DNA of 64,000 bases from Trogon surrucura (GCA_020746105.1 CM036618.1:96466122-96530121); one strand, 5' to 3'; positions 1 to 23,384 are shown, counted from the first letter of the stretch. A program made the numbers and translations. Notes: generated from the sequence alone by a model not told the origin.

Positions 1-51
1 CTTCAGAGAGCTCGAGGAAAAAGTCTTGGGAAGCAATGGAGTCAATTCTGC

Positions 52-70
52 AATAAAAGTCTTTTTTATT
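52..70 (+). promoter_or_regulatory. Possible poly(A) site of an upstream gene
   Basis: An AATAAA hexamer lies at 52-57, followed by a T-rich stretch and then a GT-rich stretch near 100-115, which is the usual layout of a polyadenylation site on the + strand. An AATAAA also reads on the minus strand at 65-70, so the direction is not certain. In vertebrates the gene upstream of FOSL2 is BABAM2 (BRE), also on the same strand, so this could be its 3' end. I see no coding sequence in the first bases to confirm that. Confidence 0.3.
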
Positions 71-1555
71 GAACCGTGACCAAGACAGCACCAATTTTGG
101 GGTAGGTGAGTTTTAAAACAGGAGATGATGGACCGTGCGTGAGAAAGGTGCATGTGCCCTTTCCTGGGCTGTCCCTCAGCTCCCCACACCCCACCACTGT
201 AGAGAGGCTGCAGTCCCACCACCCCGGGAGCTGCCTCCATCCCGGGGTCTGCCTTGTTCCACCGCAGGGACAGCCACAGCACATCTTGGCCTCCTGTCAC
301 TGGTGGAGGTGCACGTTTAAGGCAAAGGGATTACTGCAGGCTTCTTCACAGGAGTTATCTAAAAGGTGGTAAAAAACATGAAGAGCGAGGAAAAAGACAA
401 TTGTAGAATTTTTTTTGATTGAAAATCAGTGATTTTGCCTTTAGGTGGGCAGCACGGTGTGGCTGGTGCAGCCCAGCACTGCTGGGGAAGCTGGAGAAGG
501 AGGTCCGAACTGCAGGCGCTGCCACGTGCTTGCCAAGGGCCAAGTCCAAGCCGCTGCCGAGTGCCCTTATCCTCTGCTCCTGTAGAAACATGGTGAAGAG
601 CATTCCCAGGTCTGGGTTTCATTCTCCTAATTGCTGCCGAAATCGAGAAGCATGAGGAGCCAAGGTCTCATTTGCTTTACAATGATCCTCTCCTGCCCTG
701 GAACCTGGGCTGGTCTTAATTTGTCTATGGTTCAGGCAAGAATGGACTAGGCAAATGTACATGTTATCTCTTGTTTTTTTGGAAGCAGGGAGCCTATTGC
801 ACAACGAAGCTTGGTCTGGATGTGGATTAAAAATGCATGTGTCTGGGGCACCACGAGCCAGGCTAGTCTGAGTTACTTTGATCCAAAAAAATAAGAAAGT
901 GTTACAAAGGGCTGATACGGGAATGAGAAGGCTCCATGAGGCTGATTATTTTTTCCCCATGGGATGTACCAATCACTTCTGTGTGAATGAGCCAGGCTTA
1001 GCCAGAGGGGGTTTGTGCTTCCAGGCCAGAAGAAACTGTAGCTAAGCCAAGATAAATATGCGGTAAAAACAGGGGGCTGTGGCACTCGCGGAAGGAAAGG
1101 TGGTGCCAGTCTAGCCATGGAAGAGAGGTTCATCACCCAACAGGAGCTGAGGGTTTGGCCTCAGGTGCGCTTTCAGATTCCTACACTTCTTACAGGGCTT
1201 TTAACTTGAGGATTTACAAGTGTCAACTAATTGCATCCACATTAACTGCAGCCGAATATTAAACCAGCACTTGAATGTCATTTCAAACGAGCTGTTCCCA
1301 GACTAGGTCTCATGCAAATGTGGCAGGATAGTATAGATGTGCCAAAATCATGTTGGAATAACGTTTGCAAACAACACTTGAAATGTTTGTACTTGAGCAG
1401 AAACATGAGGAGAGCAGGTAGCTTAGGTTTAATGATCTTTTGAAGAAAAATTTTAGAAACAACTCTAGGAGGAGGGATGAACGAACCCCTCTCTCCTTGC
1501 ACAATGCCTCAACACTAGTGCTTCAGCACCCTCTTCTCCACACACACACACCACC

Positions 1556-1588
<33 letters not shown>

Positions 1589-2765
1589 TTTCTGGTCTCT
1601 CCTTGGACCAAATACTTTTGCATTCCTCACTACACAGTAACATGATTTCTACAAGCCTATCTGCTTGATTTAAGCATGACTGAAGCCAGGGCTGGTGACC
1701 CCAGATGACAGCAGTGGCTCCCGACGTCTGGCAAACCCTGGGGCCAGCAGCAGCCTCCACCTGAGGAGATCTAGAGGCAGAGCCAACGGAGGTGGCCAGC
1801 CAAAACCCAGCCCCTTTTGTTAAACTTCTTTATTAGAATGCATGTTTTCTCCATCTCTCCTCATCTCTTAACAACTGCAGCCTGATTCCTCTCATGTCTT
1901 GAACTAATCCCAGCAGAAAGAATTGAGTTCAGACCACCTGCCTGATGTGCAGCCTGAGGAGCAAACTATGGCACAGCCTCAGCATGAGTACCTCTCCCCT
2001 TCCTCAGCCCCTCACTTCTAATGCAATGCGAGTTGGAAGCACAGGGTTATTTTTACAGCCCTGTCCCCACCTCCCCCAAAGTCAGATGCTGCAGCTAATT
2101 CAGGTAGAGAATTTCAGTTGCCTAGAAAACAGAGGTTCTTAAAGCCAAGAAGCATCAGCAGGAGTTTTAGTCCCAAATGCCTGGCTTGGTGAGAAAAAAA
2201 CCAAAACACGGGTGCTGAAGGTTTGTCACCAATGGGCTGCTTCATTTCTGAGTTCCCTGAAGGCTCTGGGGTTGAAATGGGCACAGTTTCTCCCTTCCCA
2301 AGGAGAGCAGTGCTAGTGGAGGAAAGCCCATTACTCTCAGATGAGCCATGAGACAGCTTAAATGGGATTTTATAGCTTGAACTTAGGTGACTTCTCCTTC
2401 CCTACCAGCAAAAAGCATGCACTCCGGGCTGAGTGAATCCTCCAGGAAGAGTGATAATGAGACATTTCTGGTCTAAGAGCAGCATTTTAACAATCTGTAA
2501 ACCAGCATTATTGCTGCATTCGCTGCAGGTCACCCAAGAGCACAACATTCTCCATGTGGATAGCTCTGCTCTGTCTGCTTCTGCCACCTTCCAGCCCGTG
2601 CCAGTCAGTGACTTGGCAATGCTACAGCCACCTGAGGCAGGCTGTTACAGTCCTCATCCCCTGAGTTTCTACTGCAGGGTAGCCTAGGACTGTGACCTAC
2701 CCTTCCCATGATATACCCTGCTTTGGAGGCCTGGAGTGTCACGGCAGCCAGATTCTAGGAGGATG
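71..2765. other. Intergenic, no gene seen
   Basis: No exon with splice signals and no recognisable protein is visible here. Open frames are short and unlike any family I know. The only notable structure is the CA/poly-C tract near 1538-1587. Confidence 0.6.
1538..1587. repeat. (CA)n followed by a 31-base C run
   Basis: A short CA dinucleotide array runs into CCACCA and then an uninterrupted run of 31 C at 1557-1587. The complementary strand is a G run able to form G-quadruplexes. Length is probably polymorphic and error-prone in sequencing. Confidence 0.9.
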
Positions 2766-3020
2766 GAGGAGTCAGGACAGACAAGGGGCAATGGCCACAA
2801 ACTGGAAAACAGGAGGTTCAACCTAAACATGAGGGAATACTTCTTTACCATGAGGGTAACAGAGCACTGGAACAGGCTGCACAGGGAGATTGTGGAGTCT
2901 CTATGTCTGGAGACTTTTAAAACCCACCTAGACGTTGTTCCTGTGCGATCTACTCTATGTGATCCTGCTGGACTAGATGATCTTCAGAGGTCCCTTCCAA
3001 TGCCTGACATTCAGTGATCA
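2766..3020 (+). mobile_element. CR1 LINE, 3' end fragment
   Basis: The + strand encodes the worn C-terminal end of the CR1 ORF2 protein: the TRGNG box, a phenylalanine-rich FF box, then HWNRL and VESL. It is followed by the CR1 3' UTR with its landmark 'gactagatgat...aggtcccttccaa'. It ends at an ATTCAGTG octamer that resembles the usual CR1 tail. The element is 5'-truncated and not functional. Confidence 0.85.
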
Positions 3021-3420
3021 AAATAAAAATCAGGATTAAAAAAAAGAGAATAAAAAAATCAGGAGTAAAAAAATAAAGGAGTAAAAAAATAAAGGAGTAA
3101 AAAAATCAAGAGTAAATAAAATCAGGAGTAAAATAAAGTAAAATAAAATAAAATAAAATGAGTAAATATAGGAAAATAAGATGAGTAAAATAAAAAGTAA
3201 AAATAAAAAGTAAAATAAAAAGTAAAATAAAAGCAAAAATAAAAAGTAAAAATAAAATCAGGAGTAAAAAAAAATCAAATCAGGAGTAAAAATAAGAAAA
3301 AAAACACAAAATAGCCATAAAATCTAAAAAGAGATTAAAGCTAAAAGAAAGATATTACAGCGAAAAGAAAAGAAATGGGGGAATAAAATAAAATCAAAAT
3401 TAAAAAAGACCAAAAAGCAC
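3021..3420. repeat. A/G-rich degenerate minisatellite
   Basis: About 400 bases consist almost only of A, G and T with very little C. They are built from degenerate copies of units such as 'tcaggagtaaaa' and 'aaaataaaagta'. The tract begins exactly where the CR1 fragment ends and stops where the FOSL2 CpG island begins. It encodes nothing credible. Confidence 0.85.
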
Positions 3421-3548
3421 CCCGCACACCCCCTCTGCCAGCGGTGCGCCTGCCCCTTTAAATCCCGGCGGCGGCGCCAGGGAATCCCTCTCGCGGGCGC
3501 GTCATCCGCGGCAAGGAAACCCGCGCTCGCGTCGTGCGACGCAAATGA

Positions 3549-3558
3549 CCATTTTTGG
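3549..3558 (+). promoter_or_regulatory. CArG box (SRF site)
   Basis: CCATTTTTGG matches the serum response factor consensus CC(A/T)6GG exactly. FOS-family genes are serum-inducible, so a CArG box upstream of FOSL2 makes sense. I see no clear ETS (GGAA/T) site right beside it. Confidence 0.5.
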
Positions 3559-3620
3559 CAACGTGCGACAACGGACGCGACCAAGTGGGGCGGGGGGGGG
3601 CGGAGCCTGACGGGAAGACG

Positions 3621-3719
3621 CCGCCGCGCCGCCCCCGCCGACTTCGCCCGCCCCAGCCCGGACTCGCGTTCCGCGAGTCCGGGCTGGGGCGGGCGAAGCC
3701 GGCGGGGGCGGCGCGGCGG
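3621..3719. repeat. Long near-perfect inverted repeat (hairpin)
   Basis: The 48-base arms 3621-3668 and 3672-3719 are reverse complements with a single mismatch (A at 3641 against C at 3699) and a 3-base loop. The arms are very GC-rich and lie in the FOSL2 promoter region. This could be a real inverted duplication or a fold-back artefact of sequencing or assembly. Confidence 0.95.
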
Positions 3720-3823
3720 AGGCGGTCGCCGTCCCCTGTTCCCCGTCCCGCCCCCCTTCTCCCCGCGGCGGCGGCAAGTGGGAGGTTCCTCGTTGGCAAG
3801 GTGGGGCCGGTGCGCCGCGGGTT

Positions 3824-3829
3824 TGACGT
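3824..3829 (+). promoter_or_regulatory. CRE half site
   Basis: TGACGT at 3824-3829 is a CREB/ATF half site in the FOSL2 promoter, 74 bases upstream of the first AP-1 site. This is a weak, motif-only call. Confidence 0.25.
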
Positions 3830-3902
3830 GTGCGAGTGCACATGGTGCGGCGGCGGCGGGCGGATAATAAGCGAGCGGGGGCCGGGGGCGATGCCATTGC
3901 CC

Positions 3903-3909
3903 TGAGTCA
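3903..3909 (+). promoter_or_regulatory. AP-1 site 1 (TGAGTCA)
   Basis: This is a perfect TPA response element about 590 bases upstream of the FOSL2 start codon. With the second copy at 3972 it forms a pair 69 bases apart. AP-1-dependent autoregulation of the fra-2 promoter is established for this family, which supports function. Confidence 0.65.
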
Positions 3910-3971
3910 CCGCGGGTGCGCGGAGCTGCCGCTCGGCAGTACCGGGGGAACCGCGGGGCGTTAGACCCGGT

Positions 3972-3978
3972 TGAGTCA
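3972..3978 (+). promoter_or_regulatory. AP-1 site 2 (TGAGTCA)
   Basis: This is the second perfect TGAGTCA. It shares extended sequence with the first (TGAGTCACC followed by a CGCG-rich flank). Confidence 0.65.
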
Positions 3979-4032
3979 CCCCGCGCCGGGAAAAGGGGCG
4001 GCCGGTGGTGGTGGGAAGGAGGAGGAGAAGGA

Positions 4033-4046
4033 GGGGGGGGGGGGGG
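4033..4046 (+). repeat. 14-base G run in promoter
   Basis: Fourteen consecutive G follow a GGA-rich stretch. It is potential G-quadruplex DNA on the coding strand, just upstream of or within the 5' UTR. Confidence 0.85.
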
Positions 4047-4215
4047 CGGAGGAGAACCGCTCCGCCCGCAGCCCCCGGGGCCGGGGCCGCTCCGCCGGCG
4101 GGGCGAGTCTCTCCGGGCAGCGCGGAGAGAGGACGTCGGCGCCCGCGCTGCCCGACACTGAGCGCACGGCTCCGCTCCCGCCGCGTCCCGTCCGCTCGGC
4201 GCTTCTCCGCCGCCT

Positions 4216-4352
4216 CTTTTATTATTATTATTGCTAGTATTATTTTATTTTTCTTTCCTTTTTTCCCCCACCTTTTTAAAAAAGCAATCTTTTTTTTTTT
4301 CCCCTTCTCCCTTCCTCCAAAGCCTTTTTTATTTTTATTTTTCTTTATCACC
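4216..4352 (+). promoter_or_regulatory. FOSL2: T-rich block in the FOSL2 5' UTR
   Basis: About 137 bases of TTATTA repeats, T runs and pyrimidine tracts interrupt an otherwise extremely GC-rich island, 140 bases before the start codon. If transcribed, it is a U-rich 5' UTR element. The frame of the start codon stays open through this block but has no ATG upstream. Confidence 0.6.
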
Positions 4353-4494
4353 CCTTTCCGCGGCGAGCGTTGGGAGGCGAAAGGCAAGAGCCGAAGAGGT
4401 CGGGAGGGAGAAAGGGGCGGGGAGACGGCGAGGGAGCGGCGGGGTGTCGGTGCGGGAAGGCGGGGACGCGGCTCCCCCGGCCCGACCTCGGACC

Positions 4495-16640
<12,146 letters not shown>

Positions 16641-17344
16641 TCCCCCTGTGGCCCCCCATTTTGCCAATGTGTTACATCCTCCCTCAGCACCATGGGGGGA
16701 GCCCCCCTCCACGGGATTAGAGACAGGCACAGGATCGTTCAAGCACAAGGGCAGCAAGAACAAGGATGGGAAAGTGCTGCAGCTCCAGGAAGGAGAGCGA
16801 GGACCAATGCCAGCTCCCTGGAGGCAGGAAACGGCAAGGGTGGGACTGACACGCCAGGACTGTTTGGAAAGGGTGATGTCCCCTCTGTAGGGACTGCCTA
16901 TGGAAACGTCTTCATGGCCGTAGTGGACTTGGGGAGCACTCCCGGCCAGGACTAAAGGCGAGCTGCAGACAGTTGCTAGTTGTCCCTTTCCTTTGTGAAT
17001 TGATCTGATCGGTTGTGCTCTGTGCTTAGATCATTCTGGTTAGTTGATCTTACAACTTCTCTCTTTCCGTCTCTCTCTCTCTGTCTCTCTCTGCGCTTGT
17101 CATTTCCAATGTTGTTGATCCCATGACATTTCATCCAGTTACTCTGAACTGTAAAGGCTTGTTAGGATCTTTCCTCTTGGGACGGGCTGCGGGAAGCATG
17201 TAGGGCAGCCCAGGCAGGGGGGGGCATGGCTGGGAGAGGTGGGACCAAGAGGAGCCCGAGGGCTCAGCATCAAGGAAGAACTCATAGCTCTGGCCTGGAG
17301 CAGAGACAGCAGGAGGCTCATGCGGAAGCCTTTCTATTTTAAAA

Positions 17345-17352
17345 TGTAGATA
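17345..17352 (+). promoter_or_regulatory. Pumilio response element (TGTAGATA)
   Basis: Matches the TGTANATA consensus of PUM proteins in the presumed FOSL2 3' UTR, next to ATATTTAT. Confidence 0.35.
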
Positions 17353-20300
17353 TATTTATCCCCTTGGGCTCCTCGAAAAACAAGTTAGCATCTCAGGGCC
17401 AAAGCAGCATCAGAAAAGCTGCTGGGCTGGCACTCAGAGTGTCTTTGGCAGGGTTCTACCCCAGTTTGGTGGATATCAAATCTGCTGCTTGTTGTTTACT
17501 TTTCCTGGGCTGCCCGCTGTCTAGGGAGTATTGCATCTTCTTCCCCATCAGGGCTCCTGACTCAGAGGCTGATCTCTTCCTGTTAGGACATCCTCCCCTC
17601 CCCTTGGCCATATTTGCAGAACATGCTATTGAAAAAGAGGAGGCACCATGTGCCTATAAATCTGGGATGGAGACTGGCAGCGGTTAAGAGGATGAAACTA
17701 TCTGGTTGCACCCTTACTGACTTTTTAATTGTTGGGAAACAAAGCGCTGCACATCCACCAGTTGATACTAGCGCGTGTTATTTGCTCAGAGATTCCCCAT
17801 TTCTGAGGCTGGGGTGGAAAGGCAGTGATCCAGCCTCCAGCACAGCACAGGCCATGAGGCACTCCTGGCCAGGCAGGAATGGCATGGTGGGAGTGATGAC
17901 CTGTCTGAGCTAGAACAGAGCTCCTGCCAACCTCTGCTCATGAATGACAAATTGACACCTTGGTCTTTGGCGTCTGGTTCTGGTGTTGTTTTTTGAGGTT
18001 TTTTTGCATTGTACTTGATCTGATTTTGTCAAAGTTGATTGGCTGGAAGACAAAAAACAAATCAGAAGGCTCTTTCTCTAGCTCTGGGTCCTTGTCTTCT
18101 CCAACCTGTGGGCTTCGCTGCTACTAAGTGCTCACAGAGGGCACAGGCTCTCCAGCACTGATGTTCACAGCTGGAAACAGTAAAGTGTGTAACCTATTCC
18201 CACTTGGATCCGAGCTCAATTCCTGTTGATGTCAAGGCACTGATAATCCATGACCATGTTTGGATTGCCCAGTTTGCCAGCTAAGCCGCTTAGGGGATAG
18301 CTCTTTGGTCCTGCCTGTTGAAGCTGTGGTGGCAGCTATTTATTTTGGTGTGAGATTTTTCTTGTTCTTTTATATTTTATTTTATTTTTAATCAACTGAA
18401 ACCAGGATATTTCTTGGTCAGGCTGGACCTGGAGAAATGCAATATGTGATTATGGGGCCAGTCCTGCAAGATGCTAAACTGCTACGGTCCCAACCAACGC
18501 CACTGGGAATTATTAGGGTTCAGTCTTGTGGAACTGGACCTTTACTCAGCAGGGCTGGCTTCCCTCAAACTCTAGCCACTGCCCATTCCTTGGGTCATTT
18601 CAAAGGGACGCTACTTTGGCTCTAAAGGTAGATTTGCTTTTTCATTATTACTGTAAGTTTTAAACCCAGGTATTTGCCAAACCTGCCAGAAATAGAAAGA
18701 TATGAGATATTTTTTTTTTTAATCATAAAGCTGATTTTTGAGGCTTTTTCTTTATTGCTTGAACACTTCTATCATTATACCAGTATTAGAAATTTCAAAT
18801 TGAGCTGGTATAATGGTAAGCAAAATTGTTAAAGGAGTTCTCTTGTCCTTATATGAACATAAAAACTTCCTTTTTATAAAGTAGGCCTTAAACTTCCCAT
18901 AGTTAGCACAGAGGATCCTGTTTTTTGTGGGGTCTTATGTAGCTGATATCACTTTAGGTGAAACTGCTGCTTCTCTAACTGTCTTCATTTTGCCAGATGC
19001 TTGTTTGGGCCGGTCTGGATTGAGAATCTAAAACTGTTCAGTAAAACATCTCTGCATGTACTTTCCAACCATTTCTGAGCAGGATGCAACATTGACAAGT
19101 GGTAAATCCTGAAGTGATGCAGCTACTTTTGAGGCCAGCTGACCAGGGCCACTGTCTCCTGGGCGATCAGGAGCATCTGTACTAAGGAGTTTCAGGAAGT
19201 CAGGTGCCTCCTCAAACTCTGATGGAATCACAAACTCCTACCGTTGCTTTTGCTCACTGAATCATTGGCAAAAGGAGCTGCACCTAGCCCTTGTTCGCTG
19301 TGTGCTGCCTTGTCATTGACCTTCTCACAGACAGGATAGGACAGTCCCTTTTTCTGGTCTATGATACTGATGGAAGCCACGTGAAACTGCTCGGAAAAAG
19401 AGGATTATTTTCTGCAATAGAGAAAAAGCTCCAAATACCTTGTGCCTGCCTATTTTGTCCCTCAAATCTCTCAGAGGATGTCTGTGTTGGGATCACCGGT
19501 CTCCTGCCTTCTGTATTTGTGGATCAGCCTTACTTTTGTTTAATTTCTGGCAGACAGGTACAACTTGAGCTCTGCTGCTGATTTTGTCTGGCCCTGCATT
19601 CTTGTTTTTGGGTTTACTGGTGTACTTTTTGGGAATTGACTTTCTTCCCCATCCCCAAAACAGTATTTTCCATGAGATCCTTCCCTAGTGATTCCTAAAT
19701 GTAGTGTCTCTGTGTTCTGCATGTAATGGGGATGTGGGAGCCTTTGTAACTAGAGTTGTTGAAGTCAATAGAAAAAGGCCCAGGGAATTTCAGCTGGTAT
19801 TGGGTCAACTCCCAAGTTACTGGCCCGACAAAGCCTCTAATAACAAACTAATCAATGCCAAACTGGGAGGAGCAGTAGCAGCTGCATTGAAGAAAACATT
19901 CCTCTTTCAGGTGATGTTTGCCATTCCAGTTTTGCCCTCATTCCTCCTTCCCCCTTCCCAGTTGTGGCATTGCCTTCATACATTCCTTTCTTGTAGGTGT
20001 GGAGGCTGGGTAAGTCTCAAACTGCTTGTGGTGTGGTGGGATTTGGGACCAACATGCTGGGGACAGTAGCTTTCTGTCGTGTTTTTATAATTATTATTTA
20101 AATGATCTATTTAGTTCACCTGAACCTTTAATTTTGCTGCTTACTGTATGTAGGATCCACCTGGCCTTCATTCTAAATGAAAAGAAAAAACAAAATGAAA
20201 ACAAACCTAAGACACCCCCTTCCTCCATGGTATCTTATTATTTATTGGCAGGCTGCTGTCTTGTGCCTGCTCCAGAAGATCTGCCTACCGTTAATTTAAC

Positions 20301-20482
20301 ATCCTCCCAACTCACATTCCTGGTGTTTGGTTGTTGCTTCTTTTATTTCTTTTTTTTTTTTTATTCTAAAACAGACTTCTGAATTGTAAGAAATCTTACT
20401 ATGACACTTGCAAGCTCACTTTCATTAGGAAGGCCAAGTCAAACATTTTAAGAGGTGGGGGGAACAATCTACATTTTATTTC

Positions 20483-20494
20483 TTATTTATTTAT
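20483..20494 (+). promoter_or_regulatory. FOSL2: AU-rich element
   Basis: TTATTTATTTAT contains the TTATTTATT nonamer that marks rapidly decaying immediate-early mRNAs. It lies about 45 bases before the AATAAA at 20537 in the presumed FOSL2 3' UTR. Confidence 0.55.
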
Positions 20495-20536
20495 CGTGTT
20501 TACATCTTTTTTTTTTTCTGTTCAAGACTTGGATGT

Positions 20537-20542
20537 AATAAA
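20537..20542 (+). terminator. FOSL2: Candidate proximal poly(A) signal of FOSL2
   Basis: AATAAA, followed within 50 bases by a T-rich stretch. Use would give a 3' UTR of about 3.9 kb. Confidence 0.4.
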
Positions 20543-20895
20543 GAAAGCATTAAAAATACTCCAATCTTCTTCTTTTTTTAGGCTAATAATTTTTTTTGAT
20601 TCATTAAATAAAAAAATCTGGGTTTTATTGTTGTCTGTATAAAATGTAAAAAGAGATATGTTTCTAAAGATGCATTAACATTCCTCTGTGAACAGTAGGT
20701 GGAGTTGAGGACAAATCTCAGAATACAAGATAATAATAAAATCCCATCCTGTTTTACTTAATTGTTCCCCTCCTATCCTGTATAATTAAAGGGTTATTCC
20801 ACTTTCTTGTTTGTGGCTACTTGATATTAAAACCATATTAAAATGTGTAGAAAATAGGTATCCAATTGTTTTTGCTCAGTGAGAGGATAAACTGT

Positions 20896-20903
20896 TGTAT
20901 ATA
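20896..20903 (+). promoter_or_regulatory. Pumilio response element (TGTATATA)
   Basis: Canonical PUM site. It lies in the FOSL2 3' UTR only if the distal poly(A) site is used. Confidence 0.35.
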
Positions 20904-21845
20904 TCTTGATATACTGTGTAGTTCAAAGTAACATCAATAAGGGATAGTGCATCTTTATTAGAGTGATAAGTTACTAGTGTCACTAAAGTCTACTTTAAGA
21001 TCCTCAGATACAGAAAGGGCCTGATCCCGATTCCACCCGCCTGGGGGCGAGTTGAAAGCATCAGTGGCATTTTGCCGCTGCAAAGCGGGTGTCAGAGGTC
21101 AAGTCAAGCCTCAGCGATTAATAGGTGACCATGAGGATTACTGAAGGTTTGGGGGGCACCATTATCTTTCTTCCTTTTTTTTTCCGCAAAAGTTTTAGAT
21201 CATGGTTTTCCTGTTTTTTGTTTTCTTGTCTGCAGTGAAGTAGTTTCTGCCAAGGAGGTTCTTTAAGGTGACTGCTGAGTCGGGACCCTTCTTTGCTTGT
21301 TGTGATCTTGGTATCGTTCTTGCAGTCCTGGAGAGTCTCAGCTCTGAAGCATTCTCTCTGGTGTTGTCTCTTTTCTGTTCTTGTTATTTTACTGAATTAC
21401 TGGCCTACAGTATTTGCACTAAAAAAAAAAAAAAGCTTGTTAGAGAAAGCTTGCTGCTATGAAAGAAAGAACATATTAAAATGGTTTTGCTTTTAAAATT
21501 TTAACTGAGTAGCATTTTGTAGAATAAAATCAATTTAGACTGAAAAGAAAAAGATGACTTTTCTTTTTTTCCTCTGCACTTTCCCCCAGCCCTAACTCCT
21601 TTCTTTTCCTCCTGTTCCTCGGTGGTGTGATGTTCCCCCCTTCTCCTTTGGTGCTCAGTTGTAATGATTGGCTGTATTGTTGACTATGCTGCTGAGAGTT
21701 ATGACACTTGTAAATCTTGTTTTAATGACATTGTGGACACTCTTTTGTATAGCAAGAGCTAACTGGAGTTCCTCTCTGTTAACTGAAGTCATTAAAAAGC
21801 TCCCTTTGCCATGAACAATTAATAGCTTGCATGTCCTTCAATATG

Positions 21846-21851
21846 AATAAA
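21846..21851 (+). terminator. FOSL2: Candidate distal poly(A) signal of FOSL2
   Basis: AATAAA about 5.2 kb past the stop codon, preceded by ATTAAA at 21791. The choice between sites cannot be made from sequence alone. Confidence 0.4.
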
Positions 21852-23384
21852 TGAGTACAGCGTTGCCAGGTGCCCAGTTATACCACATTTCAGGGCTTCT
21901 TTCAGTAGGGCAGCTGCAATCTGGACAGCTGTTAGCTGCAACAATGGTAAATGAGGCAGAGGCTAGCAGAGCAGACCACCTGGGCTAAAAGGCAAACAAT
22001 GCTTTAATCCTTTCATCTCAGCTTCAAAAAGAAAGAGATAGAGATAGAAAAGTGTGCTGAGGTGACTCTTTTTTTTAAAAAAGAAAAATACACCTCCTTG
22101 GCCAGAAGGATTCAACACTTCTGTTCTGAAAACCTGGGATGGAGAGCGTAGTTGCTTCACTGGTAGTAAGGAAGGGGTTAAGATGGGATTCCTTTGCTTG
22201 CCTGGGAAGAACTGGAGTGAAAGGAACCCAGATGCACCAGGTTAGGAGTGGAGGATCTCATATCCAAGTTAAAAAAGAAACAGTGGTGGGGAGGAGATAT
22301 TAGGTGAGTCATGGCTAGCCAAGCTGGCACCAGGCCATGCTGATCCTTACTCATAGGTTTCCTTAGGAGTAATGTCTGCTTTGGCTTCCTGCTGGTCCCT
22401 GTCCCTCTTTTTTTTTTTTTTTCCATCTCTTTTTTGTTTTTAACCCTCACAGTGACATGGGGAAGGAGATGAGAGATGTTTGGAGTAGGTTATGTGGCTG
22501 TTGTATGAAAATATTTGTGAAGTCATGGGTAATGCTGAAGAAATCAGTCACCAGAATGGGGAATATGTGCTCATGCCTGTGTGAAGTGAGCTCGGAGGTC
22601 AGGAATCCATATCATAGGAAAGTTGACACAAAGTCAACATGGGAGGGCTTGGGCTATAGAGCTGGAGGCAGCCTTAGGGTGTCCTGCAGGGTCAAGGATG
22701 ACATGAGGTGAGGGAGAACTTTTGGAAGGTTTTTTCTAAATGCACTTGTCCTGGTGGGGCTGAAGGAAAAGATAGTTATTCTGGGGGGCATGGCAATTAT
22801 AAGCAAATATGCTGAAGGACCCAAGAGCATCATTTCTTAATACCTATCTCCACAGGGCCTCGGGCATGGGGGAGTCCCCATTTGATCTCCTACCGCACAC
22901 AAGCTTTCTCTAAGGGGAGTGCCTCCAGGATTTCCTGCCTCATGAAGAAGGGCTTTCCCATTACGCCGCTGCACAGAGGCATCCAGCCTCAATTCTGTCA
23001 AACCGGCTCCCTTGGCAGCCTATCCCCCCTCCGCCCCCTCCCAAAAAAAGGCTAACAGGAGGATACGTTCTTGCTTGCCTCCTACCAACCTGAAGTGCTC
23101 CCTAAGCTCCTCTTTGCTGACGGTGCCCTTTGAAAAGGCTTAATGTTGCTTGTCTGCAAATGCTGGTTATGAGGCTAGGCCTCCCACCTGATTTCCTCCC
23201 AGCACTGGCTGGTTGTAACCGCCTTTTATCATCATTAGCTCGCAGACTCTGGAATGTCCACAGCAGTTACTATAATTTGGTTTTGAAGGATGAAATTATA
23301 TAGCAGAGCAAACTGTTTTCCACCAGTTTTCTAGGTGTGGGAGGCCAAATTCCACCACATTGACATGGAAATTGCATTTTCCCC

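Larger units (their letters stand above)
16641..21870 (+). other. FOSL2: Probable FOSL2 3' UTR
   Basis: FOSL2 mRNAs in mammals carry a 3' UTR of several kilobases. Several poly(A) signals are visible: AATAAA at 20537, 20607 and 20734, ATTAAA at 21791 and AATAAA at 21846. I infer the last as the distal end, because T-rich and AT-rich UTR-like sequence continues to it and the length fits. The region also has a CT repeat near 17058-17095 and no credible coding exon. Confidence 0.55.

Noticed and set aside
4231-4494. In-frame N-terminal extension of FOSL2
   Set aside because: The frame is open upstream of the start codon but its apparent start is TTG, not ATG, and the protein would be a phenylalanine-rich product of the T-rich block. 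The MYQDYPG start is conserved in mammals.
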